Source: Dinochytrium kinnereticum
Lineage: Eukaryota > Chytridiomycota > Chytridiomycetes > Chytridiales > Chytridiaceae
NCBI GenBank assembly: GCA_027604005.1
Contig: JADGJT010000552.1
Location: 1,193 to 12,082 of the forward strand
Length of the DNA: 10,890 nucleotides
Reading direction: 5' to 3'
Shown here: positions 1 to 8,052 of the stretch, piece by piece
Layout: each line of letters opens with the position of its first letter
Position numbering within the stretch: position 1 is the stretch's first letter
Translations under genes and position numbers: made by a program
The notes under the pieces: generated by a model
What the model saw: the letters and a program-made list of their open reading frames with translations, nothing else
Told to the model about the DNA's origin: nothing
Databases searched by the model: none

Positions 1-3000
1 TCCTCAACAACAACCCTCCCCTCCAACTTCCACCCCTCAACCTCAACCCCCCCCTCATACTTCCCCCTCCTAGGTCTCCCATCCTCCCACAAATGCCTAT
101 ACCCTCCCCCGGCCCCCTCCTTCCCAGCCGCAACAACCCTCCACCTCTTGGTCCCCAAGACCGCATCCGCCTCGCGACTCTCCGGAAACAAAATCTCAAC
201 TCCCCCATCCACGATTCGAACCATGAACGTCGCAAGCGCGTAGGGTGAGGTCGCAGAGTCAATGCATCTCCCAGTGTCAAGTGAAAAGTTCTTCTTGTGG
301 TTTGGGCACGCAATCTTGGGGACGCTTCCGGTGGTGCCGACGATGGAGGTGGACAGGATAAAGGCGCGTTTGTGGGGGCACATCTGGTGGGTGAAACAAA
401 AAAAAAAAATTAATAAAAAAACAAAAGAAGAAGAAAAGTCATGAAAAAAAAAGGAAAAGGAACCGCAACAAGAAAAAAAAAAAAACAAACTCACATTCTG
501 AGTGGCATACCACCTCTCCCCCTCCACACCCGAAACCCTAAACACCGCAACCTGCACATCCCCAATCTTCACCGCCCCTCCCATATCAACCCCAAACTCC
601 TCAACCTTCCCAACACAAACCCACCTCATCCCTTCCTCCCTCCACGCAAACTCATTAGGCGGGTCAACATTCACATTCTCAGGTTGAACCGCATCAACCG
701 ACTCCCTGGGTGGCGTCAGTGGTTCAACAGGGTTGGATGCTGACGATGGGGTGGAGGGCAAAAGAGCCGTCGAGCCGTCAGGCTTCCAATCCGCAGGTCG
801 TTGTTGACCACGTTCGGTGACGAATTCAATGGTGGATTGGTTTTCGGGGGTGTTGACAAATTGCTTAAACTGCGCCCATCGAGCAGGGTTCTTGACAACC
901 TCTGTCCACTCACTGATGAACAAGAAATGATGAGTTTTACATGAATCCCCCAAAACAATTACAGGAACAACAATACCAACAAAAAAAAAAAAAAAAAAAA
1001 CAGCAAAAGACCCTCACCAAAAATACCCCTTAACCAACTCCGCCATCCTCTCCTCCAACCTCTCCGCAATCCCAAGCCCATCCTCCACAACCACCTTCTT
1101 CAAAAACCCAATCCCCCCTTCCATCTTCTCCAACCACCTCGCAGTCCTCTGCAACCGATCCGCCGTCGAGATGTAATACATCAGAAACCTGTCCAGGTAC
1201 CGTATGCACATATACTCAGGAACATCCGTCGCAAGAAGCACAGCATGCTTGGGTGTGGACCCTCCATTTCCACACACGTAAAGGTTGTACCCATTGTCGG
1301 TCGCTATGAGTCCAAAATCTTTGGACTGGGCTTCCGCGCCTGTTGCAAGTTTATCAAAAAAAAAAAGAAGAAGAAGAATACGAAGAAGAGGTAAACACGG
1401 TTAAAAAACTGTTTGAAAGACGCCACCGCCACCCCCAATAAAAAGAAGAGAGAAAGACACACTCACACTCTCTCACACACCCACTGACACCCCCCTTAAG
1501 TTTATGCGGCGCCCTAACCCCTTTATACCTCTGCTCAATGGCAACCGCAAACCCAACCGCATCTCGTCGTCCATACCGGCACCAAGTGGACCCAACGCAA
1601 CTCTTGACGGTTCGCAACGCCTTTCCATAGGCATGCCCAGACTCAAAGCCCGCATCAACCAAGGCGGACCAGATCGCCGGAAGGTCGTGGCGGTGAGCAC
1701 CAAAGAGGTCTGGTTGGAGAGGGAGAAAGGGGTTGGGGTTGGGGTTGGGTGAGTAAAGAGGGAAAGGGGGCCGGGGGGGATGGAGAAGAGAGAGATTTGG
1801 TTCGAAAAAGAAATTCCGTCTTTACGACTTTTTAAGTAGGTACCAAGCCCTCCCACAGTATTAAAAAAGAAACACACACGCCACAAAAAGATTAACGAAA
1901 TAAAAACAATACAACAGAGATAATAACAACAACAAAAAAAAAAAAAAAAAGGACGACAACCAAATTCCAGCCCTATGATTCGACAAACCACAAGCACCGC
2001 ACCACGCCACATCAATCTGGAACACGCCCCGCCCCCCCCAAGAAAAACGAAAAAAAAAACAAAAAAAACAAACTCACCAATCCTCTGCCCACCCGTAACC
2101 TTCGTATAAAGCCCAAACCTCTCCGCAACCTCTCCAAGCACCACCAACTTCCTCGGCGTAATCTCCCCTCCCGGAACCCTCGGCACAACCGAGTAAGTTC
2201 CACCCCTCTGAATGTTGGCCAAAAACCGGTCATTGGTGTCTTGCAACGGTGCCAAAGACGTGTCAAGGACGTGGTCGTTGTGAAGGGAGGCTAGGATGGA
2301 GCCAATGGTGGGTTTGCAGACCTGAGTTTTCAACAGGGGAAGGTTTGGTTAGGAGGCAGATGGAGCAGGATGAAGGGTTCTTGGAGTGTTTAAGATCGAA
2401 AGAGGTTGGGGTAGGCCGGGGGGGGAGGGGGGGGGGAAAGGTGATAAAAGACTGATGAGGGGGAAGAGGGTGGGGGATTGTTATTTTTGTGGTGTGTGCT
2501 CTTGCTTTGAAAGGTGAAGAACGAGCAAAAGCATAACGGTAGAGTCCAATAGCACGGGAATGATAGACAATGAGAGAGAAGAAGAAGAAAAGAACCAAGA
2601 GAAAAAAAAAAAAGGGAGAAAAAAATCCCCACCTCACACCCCAACCGCCCCTTCCCATGCGTCTCCATCAACTGCCCAAAAGTCCTATACCCCATCACCC
2701 TCACAACCTCAAACAACTCCCTTCTCGAAAACTCAAAATGCTCACACAAATCATTCTTAACCTTGACCCCCAACCTCCTCATCTCCCCTTCAAACACCTC
2801 CTTCACAGCCCCATCACATCCCCCACACCCAGTCCCAGCCCCAGTGCAAGCCTTGAGCTTTCCCACAGAATCACACTTCTTCTTCTCAATGGCCTGGCAA
2901 AGATCTCCCTTGGTCACGTTCAGGCAGGAACAGATCTGCGCTTCGTTCGGGAGGTCGGCGGCGGTGGTGGTGGTCGCGGAGGAGGTAGTGGATGGGGGAA

Positions 3001-5251
3001 GGAGGTAGGTGTGGGGGGGGTTTGGGAGGGGTTTGTGGGATTTGGTTAGGGATTGGAGGAGGGTGAAGGAGGTGGTATCGCCGACAAGGATTCCGCCGAG
3101 GAGCTTGTTGCCATTCTTGCTAAAGAGAAGTTTTTTGTAGACGCCAGCTGTTTTGTTTTTTTGGTTGTTTTTTTTTGTTTGTTTGGTTTTTGAGAGTGAG
3201 AAACGGGGAAGGTTAGAAGAATGGTTGAGGGGCGGTGGGAAAGATTAGAGGAAAAAGAAGAGAGGTAGAAAAGCTCACCGAAAGGGTCGCGAAAGGTGAG
3301 GGGGACGCATTTTTCTTCAGGGGCAAAGTAATCTCCAAAGCTGGCAACATGCACACCCATGAGCTTGAGCTTGGTGGACATGTCGGCACCCTTGAACGGG
3401 TTGACCTTTTCCTTCATCAAAGTCTTTGCAACGACGGCGGCCATGTCGTACCCCGGGGCGACTGGTGAGAAAAGCAAAGCAAGGAAAGCGTTAACTGGGA
3501 AACTTGAAAAGTGGTGGGAGGGGGAAGGAGAAGAAAAGGAGAGCAAGACGAAAAAGAAAAAGAGCCTCACCTAGACCATACTGCATGCCATCGAAAACCG
3601 CCACCTCCCCAATGGCAAACACATTCTCATCACTCGTCTTCATACCCGCATCCACAACAACACCCCCCCGTCCCTCCAAGCACCGGATCCCCGCAGCCCT
3701 GGCCACCTCATCTCTGGGAACAATCCCAGTAGCCACAATGACAACGTCCACCTCCCGTCCATGCTCTCCACCCTTTTCATCCACAAACCTGATCTCACGA
3801 ACCTCGGAGGACGTTGGGCAGGAGACGATTGCGGTGGTCTGAGCGCCCGTGTAACATTCCAGATGGAGGTTGTTGAGCTCTTTGATGAGAAAGAGGGAGG
3901 CCTCAGAGTCGAGCTGACGGGCGAGGACGCGCGGGTTGCGCTCGAGTACAAAGGTCGAGAGGCCGAGATCCACACAGACTTTGGCGGCTTCGAGGCCCAA
4001 CAGACCTGTTTTTGTTTTTTTTTTGGGGGGGGAAGGGATGGTTGTGGTGAGAGATGGTTTAATAGGTGGAGATTGAGAAAGAAGGGGTGATTCGTCAATC
4101 AATTGGTTATGGAAGCAAATGCAGAGAAGTATTCAATGGTTTTGCTCTCGTTTTCCATCCAAGGTGTTTTCAAAAGGGTGGGTGGAGTGTTGATGGCTCG
4201 CTCTGCTCGCCAAGGTACTTTCAAAAGGGTTGTGATGCTTTGATGGCTCGCTCTGCTCGCCAGAGTGCTTTCAAAGTTTTTTAAGGCTCGCTCTGCTCGC
4301 CAGAGTGGTCTCAAGGTTTTTTAAGGCTCGCTCTGCTCGCCAAGGTGCTTTCAAAGTTTTTTAAGGCTCGCTCTGCTCGCCAAGGTGCTTTCAAAGTTCT
4401 TTAAGGCTCGCTCTGCTCGCCAAAGTGCTCTCAAAAGTTTTTTATGGCTCGCTCTGCTCGCCTCGGGGTACTTCACAAAAAAGACAAGAACAAAGGGTTG
4501 GCCCCACTCACACCAAAAAACTTCCCAACTCACCTCCACCCACAACAGCCGCCTTCTTCTTCCCCCGAGAGAATTCAACAATGCGCTGGACATCCTCCAG
4601 GGTCCTATAAACAAAGACACCCAGGGGCGACGGGTCATTCCCAGGGATGGCGGGCATGAAGGCGTTTGATCCAGTGGCGAGGACGAGATGATCATACGAG
4701 ACGTCGACGCCCTTTGAGGAGAGGACGCGTTTTCCCTTGAGGTCAATGCTGATGATGGGGTCGCCGATGTGTGTCTCGATGGATTTGTCAGTGTACCAGT
4801 GCGGGGGCTTCATGAGGAGCTTGTCGATGCTGCGGTGGGTAAAGTACTGGGTGAGGCCGACTTGCAGGACAAAGATGGGAAAGAGGGTTAGCTCTGAGGG
4901 GAAAGAAAGGTGCCCAGATGTGCGTGTGTGTGTGTTTTTTGAGGGAAAGTGGGTGAGGTGGGGCAGCATGGGGGTAGGAGAACAGGGAGGAAGGGATGAG
5001 GAGGTTGTGCAGCAATCACCTCTGTTGTAAGCGGCATGCGGCTCCTCAGCAAAGGCGACGATGCGAAAGGGGGGGGCCAGAGGGGAGGCGGTGGTGGTGA
5101 GGGAGATGGCAGCATCCCTTGCGTCAGCCTCCATGGAGCGGATGAGCTCAATGAGCTTGAGGCCGACCATTCCCAGTCCGCAGACGACAATGACCCTCTG
5201 GTGGTGGTGGTTGTCGTCGTTGTTGTCTGTGGTTGAGGAGCTGCAGAGCAT
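1..5251 (-). CDS. niiA: NAD(P)H nitrite reductase (siroheme, Rieske-fused), 10 exons visible, 3' end outside window
   Basis: Reduces nitrite to ammonium (EC 1.7.1.4) in the cytosol using NAD(P)H, FAD, iron-sulfur clusters and siroheme. Exons, read down the minus strand: 5251-5020, 4860-4534, 4005-3571, 3461-3279, 3147-2633, 2321-2078, 1709-1467, 1339-1018, 912-495, 383-1. All introns are GT-AG, mostly GTGAG donors, and every junction keeps frame, giving at least 1100 residues, close to full fungal length. Visible: dinucleotide-binding GLGMVG (about 24-29) and GGGLLGLEAA (about 184-193); BFD-type [2Fe-2S] cysteines C465, C467, C500, C503, then GCEVCKP (about 563-569); siroheme/4Fe-4S cysteines C683, C689, C723, C727; Rieske ligands C975/H977 and C999/H1002. 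The start is the only ATG before the first FAD motif; its -3 base is C, a weak context. The N-terminus has a Asn/Asp/His-rich stretch encoded by a simple repeat. The acceptor of intron 1 ends AAG. Identity is near certain; exact exon edges are inferred from family homology. Confidence 0.95.
4195..4462. repeat. Seven-copy 40-bp tandem array inside nitrite reductase intron 2
   Basis: The 17-bp core GGCTCGCTCTGCTCGCC occurs exactly seven times, at 4195, 4245, 4285, 4325, 4365, 4405 and 4446. Start-to-start spacing is 50, 40, 40, 40, 40 and 41 bases. Between cores lies a conserved AT-rich segment of about 23 bases containing variants of CTTTCAAAG followed by a T run and AAG. A degenerate piece of the spacer precedes the first core at about 4160. 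The core is itself a direct repeat of GCTCGC around TCT. The array fills about half of the 528-bp intron (4006-4533), far longer than most other introns of this gene. The core is invariant while the spacer drifts, so the core may be under selection or recently homogenised. Confidence 0.95.
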
Positions 5252-5282
5252 GAGGGTGGTTAGGGGTTGGGTTGCAATGTGA

Positions 5283-5480
5283 GATGGAGAGAGTGGAGAG
5301 AGGGGGTAGTCAGTGGAAGGGGGTGGGGGGAGAGAGAGAGAGAAGTAAGAGAGAGACAGTTAGAGGGAGAGCAAGTAAGAGAGACTAATACTAATAATAA
5401 TAATAATAATTCAAAGGTAAGTAAAAGCAAGCAAGCAAGCAAGCAGAAGGGAAGGTTGAATGAAGAGAAGGTTGAATGAA
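5283..5480. repeat. GA-rich block with (TAA)n and (AAGC)n microsatellites
   Basis: Just upstream of the nitrite reductase start, the plus strand is almost pure purine from about 5283 to 5385 with GAGA runs. A (TAA) run of about eight units follows (5386-5410), then (AAGC)5 at about 5425-5445. A 16-base direct repeat, GAAGGTTGAATGAAGA, is present in two abutting copies near 5451-5482. On the nitrite reductase sense strand this is a polypyrimidine leader, which would lie in its 5' UTR or core promoter. Confidence 0.85.
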
Positions 5481-5509
5481 GAGAGACAGGAGAGAAGAGA
5501 AGAAGAGAT

Positions 5510-5765
5510 ATTTATTATATATATATATAATATATTAATATCCATCTATTGCTTCAAAGAGAGAAGAAGAAGAAGAGACAAGAAGAAGAGACAAGAAGAG
5601 AGAGAGAGAGTGTGTGTGTGTGATGAGATAGATGAGAGATGATGATGATGATTATTTTATTATTTGATTTCTTTCTTTCTCTTCTCTCTCTCTCTTTCTC
5701 TCTCTCTCTCTCCATTGATTTCTGCTTATGGCTTGGCTTGTCACACACAACAACAACAACAACAA
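5510..5765. repeat. Microsatellite cluster: (TA)n, (GAA)n, (GA)n, (TG)n, (GAT)n, (CT)n, (CAA)n
   Basis: Seven different short repeats follow one another: TA-rich at about 5512-5537, GAA/AGA at 5560-5592, GA at 5596-5610, TG at 5611-5622, GAT at about 5638-5652, CT at about 5680-5712, and CAA at about 5747-5765. The strand switches from purine-rich to pyrimidine-rich between 5653 and 5670. Nothing here looks coding. Confidence 0.9.
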
Positions 5766-5801
5766 TAACAAAAGAGATACCGCGGTTTAAACCTGCTGAA
5801 T

Positions 5802-6058
5802 CTCTCTCTTCTCTTCTCTCAACATCTCTCTCTCTCTCTCTCTCTGCTTTTCTTTTTTTATTTCTTTTCTTTTTGTTATTTATTTCTTTATTATCATCAT
5901 CTTCTTCTTCTTCTTCTTCTTCTTCTTCTTCTCTATCTGTTCAATACCTCTGGATGAAATTCTTGTTTCTTTTCAGCTATGCACATGCTCTTCTGTTTAT
6001 TTAGTATTATGCGCTTTCAACATCCTCGTTTGTTCTCTTTTTTTTTTTTTTTTTTTTA
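5802..6058. repeat. (CT)n and (CTT)n microsatellites and a poly(T) run
   Basis: CT repeats occupy about 5802-5846, a (CTT) run of about eleven units lies at 5900-5932, and a run of about twenty T lies at about 6038-6058. The stretch from 5940 to 6035 between them is unique sequence and contains the likely poly(A) signal of the methyltransferase gene. Confidence 0.85.
5996..6001 (-). terminator. Candidate poly(A) signal AATAAA for the methyltransferase gene
   Basis: The plus-strand TTTATT reads AATAAA on the minus strand, 78 bases past the methyltransferase stop codon, a normal distance for a fungal 3' end. Position and motif are the only support. Confidence 0.5.
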
Positions 6059-6078
6059 ATAAAGACACCACCCTTCAA

Positions 6079-7233
6079 TCACTTGTCAAAGTCACAAACA
6101 AGGTACCCCCTTCCCCGCCCCCACTCACCTCTCCATCCCTCTCTCCTTCCCACCTCCACCACCCTGCCAACATACACCACCGAATGATTCACAACACCAT
6201 CAGGAAGCTCAACACCCTCCAGCCTTCCAAACAGCACAGCCCTCTCACCCTCCATGGTCGCCTCACAAACAACCGCAACAGGCGTGTCAGAAGGGTACCC
6301 AAACTCCCTCTCCAGTCTCATCAATATGGATTTGAGATTGCGAACAGACATGAGCAGCACCAAGGTCACCGTCGGTGAGTAGACAGGGAAGGTTGGTGAA
6401 CGTCGAGGAGGTGTGGCTGTGAGACGATCCTCAAGGCACGGCGACGACCGAGTCTGACCAGTCGTGACCACCATCGTGTCAGAAACCCCTCGACTCGTGA
6501 CTGGAAACCCCAAAGACCACCCAGCAGCCACCACGGACGAAACGCCCGGCACGATCCAAACCTCCCCAAGCGTGCGACACCGATACTCCCTGACCTCCTC
6601 CACCGTTCTCCCCAGCACAGCAGGATCGCCATTCTTGAGCCTCACGACCCTCCTTCCAGCCAACGCGGCCTCCACAACCCACTGCTGAAGCTCTTCCTGT
6701 GCTTGATGGGCCGTCAGGGTTTGGGATGACGAGAGCGGGGAGGGCTTGCGACAGACGCGGATCTCGGCGTTTGGGTTCCAGGTGTGGATGGTCTGGAGGT
6801 AGTGGCTTGGGATGAGTCGGTCTGAGATGATGAGGTCTGCAGAGAGGATGGCGGTGTGGCCTGCTAGAGTTAGGAGGGAGGGGTCGCCTGGGCCTGCGCC
6901 GACCAAGGTGATGGTGCCATGGGTGTTGGTTGCGGAAGGGGTTGCAGAGTGGAGGAGGTGGGATGTTATTGGTGTCGATGGGGAGGGCTGTGGAGAGGGA
7001 GGTGGGGTTGGGGGGTAGGTGTGGATGGGCTTGTTGCTGGAGGCGCTGTCGTTGTCGATGGATGGAGGAAGAGGAAGGGGAAGGTTCAGGGTTTGAGCAA
7101 AGTCTTTGTCAGAGAGGGTTGAGAGGAGGTTCATGACGGCGTCCCTTGCGCTGCTGGTACTGGCGCTGGAGGCCTCCAGCGATGACGCCCACGCGGTGAG
7201 CAGCATCATTCTGTTGGGGTTGAGTGAGGGCAT
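6079..7233 (-). CDS. Uroporphyrinogen-III C-methyltransferase (siroheme biosynthesis)
   Basis: Methylates uroporphyrinogen III twice with S-adenosylmethionine to give precorrin-2, the first dedicated step to siroheme (EC 2.1.1.107). The uninterrupted frame gives 384 residues. The SUMT (tetrapyrrole methylase) domain spans about 106-360: LVGAGPGDP (110-118), the SADLIISDRLI strand-loop (131-141), VVRLKNGDP (196-204), then a VPGVSSVVAAG segment and a TPVAVV segment near the C-terminus. The usual GRGGEE loop here reads GRTVEE (208-213). Residues 1-105 are not recognisable: a short helical stretch, then a Pro/Ser/Thr-rich linker. I see no precorrin-2 dehydrogenase/ferrochelatase domain, so the later siroheme steps need another gene. 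The start at 7233 is preferred over an in-frame ATG at 7431, because the extra 66 residues translate a pyrimidine-rich leader. ATGs at residues 9 and 10 remain possible. It shares its promoter region with the nitrate transporter, which points to a role in nitrate assimilation. Confidence 0.92.
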   Translation of the reverse strand: MPSLNPNRMMLLTAWASSLEASSASTSSARDAVMNLLSTLSDKDFAQTLNLPLPLPPSIDNDSASSNKPIHTYPPTPPPSPQPSPSTPITSHLLHSATPSATNTHGTITLVGAGPGDPSLLTLAGHTAILSADLIISDRLIPSHYLQTIHTWNPNAEIRVCRKPSPLSSSQTLTAHQAQEELQQWVVEAALAGRRVVRLKNGDPAVLGRTVEEVREYRCRTLGEVWIVPGVSSVVAAGWSLGFPVTSRGVSDTMVVTTGQTRSSPCLEDRLTATPPRRSPTFPVYSPTVTLVLLMSVRNLKSILMRLEREFGYPSDTPVAVVCEATMEGERAVLFGRLEGVELPDGVVNHSVVYVGRVVEVGRREGWRGEWGRGRGYLVCDFDK

Positions 7234-7728
7234 CGTTGACGAACAGGAAACAGGAAGGGAGAAGACGACGAAAAGCAGAAGGAGGACAGAAGGATAAGAG
7301 AGAGGCTTGTTTGTGCGACAGTCTGATTGCTGTGCGACCCAGCGATAACGGAAGAAAAGAAAAAAGCAGAAAAGAAAAGAGAAGAGAAGAAAAAAGAAAG
7401 AAAGAGGAGCAAAAGAAGATGCTGAATGCATCTCACTGATGGACTCCTTATCTCTGCAATCACCCCCGCATATACATTACATACACACCTCCATCATGAG
7501 TCCTGCACCAATCTTCTATCATTACACTCAACCACTTTGTGCCACTTGCTGCAGGGAGGAGGACCCTGATCGGAAGGCACAGCGGTTTCTACTGTCTCCG
7601 CCCCCTACCTGCCTTATCAGGAAGGGCGGCATTCACCCGAGTGCGTGCAACCAACCATGGAAGGGTCCATGCTTATCTCCGGCAGAACGAATCCAAGCAG
7701 GAACCAGCGGTCCCCCAACGCGTATCCA

Positions 7729-7736
7729 GCCAATCA
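7729..7736 (+). promoter_or_regulatory. CCAAT box
   Basis: GCCAATCA lies 147 bases upstream of the TATA box and 37 bases upstream of the GATA palindrome. It fits the site of the Hap/CCAAT-binding complex, which often cooperates with GATA factors in fungal promoters. Motif and position only. Confidence 0.5.
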
Positions 7737-7772
7737 CAGGCTGTTTCCAGCGATCAGCGCGCTTCTTTCTTT

Positions 7773-7788
7773 CTTATCGCGCGATAAG
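7773..7788. promoter_or_regulatory. Perfect 16-bp palindrome of two inverted GATA boxes
   Basis: CTTATCGCGCGATAAG is an exact inverted repeat with two GATAAG sites back to back, joined by GCGC. Paired, closely spaced GATA sites are the preferred targets of NIT2/AreA-type factors. It sits 88 bases upstream of the transporter TATA box, so nitrogen control of the transporter is the simplest reading. It may also act on the divergent methyltransferase. Confidence 0.75.
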
Positions 7789-7810
7789 ACGCGAGCGTTT
7801 TGCCTCCCTC

Positions 7811-7839
7811 CGACGACGACGACGACGACGACGACGACG
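7811..7839. repeat. (CGA)n microsatellite
   Basis: Almost ten CGA units lie between the GATA palindrome and the TATA box of the nitrate transporter. Changes in unit number would change the spacing between these two elements. Confidence 0.95.
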
Positions 7840-7875
7840 CTCATCCTGCTCTTTCTTGTTTTCTTTGTCAACGCC

Positions 7876-7883
7876 TATATAAG
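7876..7883 (+). promoter_or_regulatory. TATA box of the nitrate transporter
   Basis: TATATAAG lies 177 bases upstream of the transporter ATG. Transcription would begin near 7905, giving a C/T-rich leader of about 150 bases. The first ATG after that point is the transporter start at 8053, so no upstream start codon interferes. Confidence 0.7.
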
Positions 7884-8052
7884 CAGCCTGCGAGTGAACG
7901 CGCCCCTTCATCCCTCACACGCTCACACCATCCTGCCTCTTCACTCGCCGCGCGCTCCCTGATCACGGCCCCCGCTCCGGGCCTCCCGCCCCCCACCCCA
8001 AAATAACACAAAAAGAAGAAAGCCAAAGCAAAAAACGAAGCTTGATCAAAGG

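Larger units (their letters stand above)
5252..6078. promoter_or_regulatory. Intergenic region: nitrite reductase promoter and methyltransferase 3' flank
   Basis: No credible coding sequence lies in these 827 bases. Reading frames here are translations of simple repeats. The region must hold the nitrite reductase promoter (minus strand) and the methyltransferase 3' end. I see no GATAAG hexamer on either strand, only weaker forms such as TTATCA at 5891. A GATA at 5776 abuts ACCGCGGT (5779-5786), which overlaps the palindrome GGTTTAAACC (5784-5793). The CCGCGG core fits the CCGHGG part of the binding site known for the Aspergillus nitrate regulator NirA (CTCCGHGG), but the leading CT is absent. 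No TATA box is certain, because an AT-rich stretch at about 5510-5540 is itself a TA repeat. Confidence 0.6.
7234..8052. promoter_or_regulatory. Divergent promoter region between methyltransferase and nitrate transporter
   Basis: These 819 bases separate two head-to-head genes. GATAAG or its complement CTTATC occurs at 7295, 7447, 7613, 7672, 7773 and 7783, and GATAAC at 7344. GATA factors of the AreA/NIT2 family activate nitrogen-scavenging genes in fungi through such sites. About 0.25 such hexamers would be expected by chance in 500 bases of even composition. The part next to the methyltransferase (7234-7431) is polypyrimidine on its sense strand, as expected for a leader. Reading frames across the region show no family resemblance. 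Confidence 0.8.

Noticed and set aside
2400..2445. G-rich run in intron 5 as a G-quadruplex
   Set aside because: It is C-rich on the nitrite reductase sense strand, so the RNA would not carry it. As DNA it may fold, but this is a weak observation.
4195..4462. Regularly spaced repeats reminiscent of a CRISPR array
   Set aside because: The segments between the cores are near copies of each other rather than unique spacers, and the array lies inside a spliced intron of a eukaryotic gene.
4099..4746. Open frames through the intron 2 repeat giving Arg/Ala/Ser-rich peptides
   Set aside because: They arise because the 40-bp unit contains few stops. Homology requires joining 4534 to 4005 directly, which restores the GGGLLGLEAA motif.
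5638..5800. Box C (ATGATGA) and box D (CTGA) like motifs suggesting a snoRNA
   Set aside because: The C-like box is part of the GAT microsatellite, the spacing is too long, and there is no terminal stem.
5950..5970. GAAATTCTTG resembling a conserved 18S rRNA segment
   Set aside because: The match is only about ten bases, and the flanks do not match rRNA.
5639..6004. 121-residue open frame of Ser/Leu/Phe repeats
   Set aside because: It is a direct translation of CT, CTT and T microsatellites, with no domain.
7234..7431. 66-residue N-terminal extension of the methyltransferase with a hydrophobic Phe/Leu stretch (possible signal anchor)
   Set aside because: It is the translation of a pyrimidine-rich leader. 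A downstream ATG at 7233 gives a soluble enzyme as expected for this family.
7439..7962. Open frames in the divergent promoter
   Set aside because: They overlap the GATA, CCAAT and TATA elements, show no family resemblance, and end in repeats.
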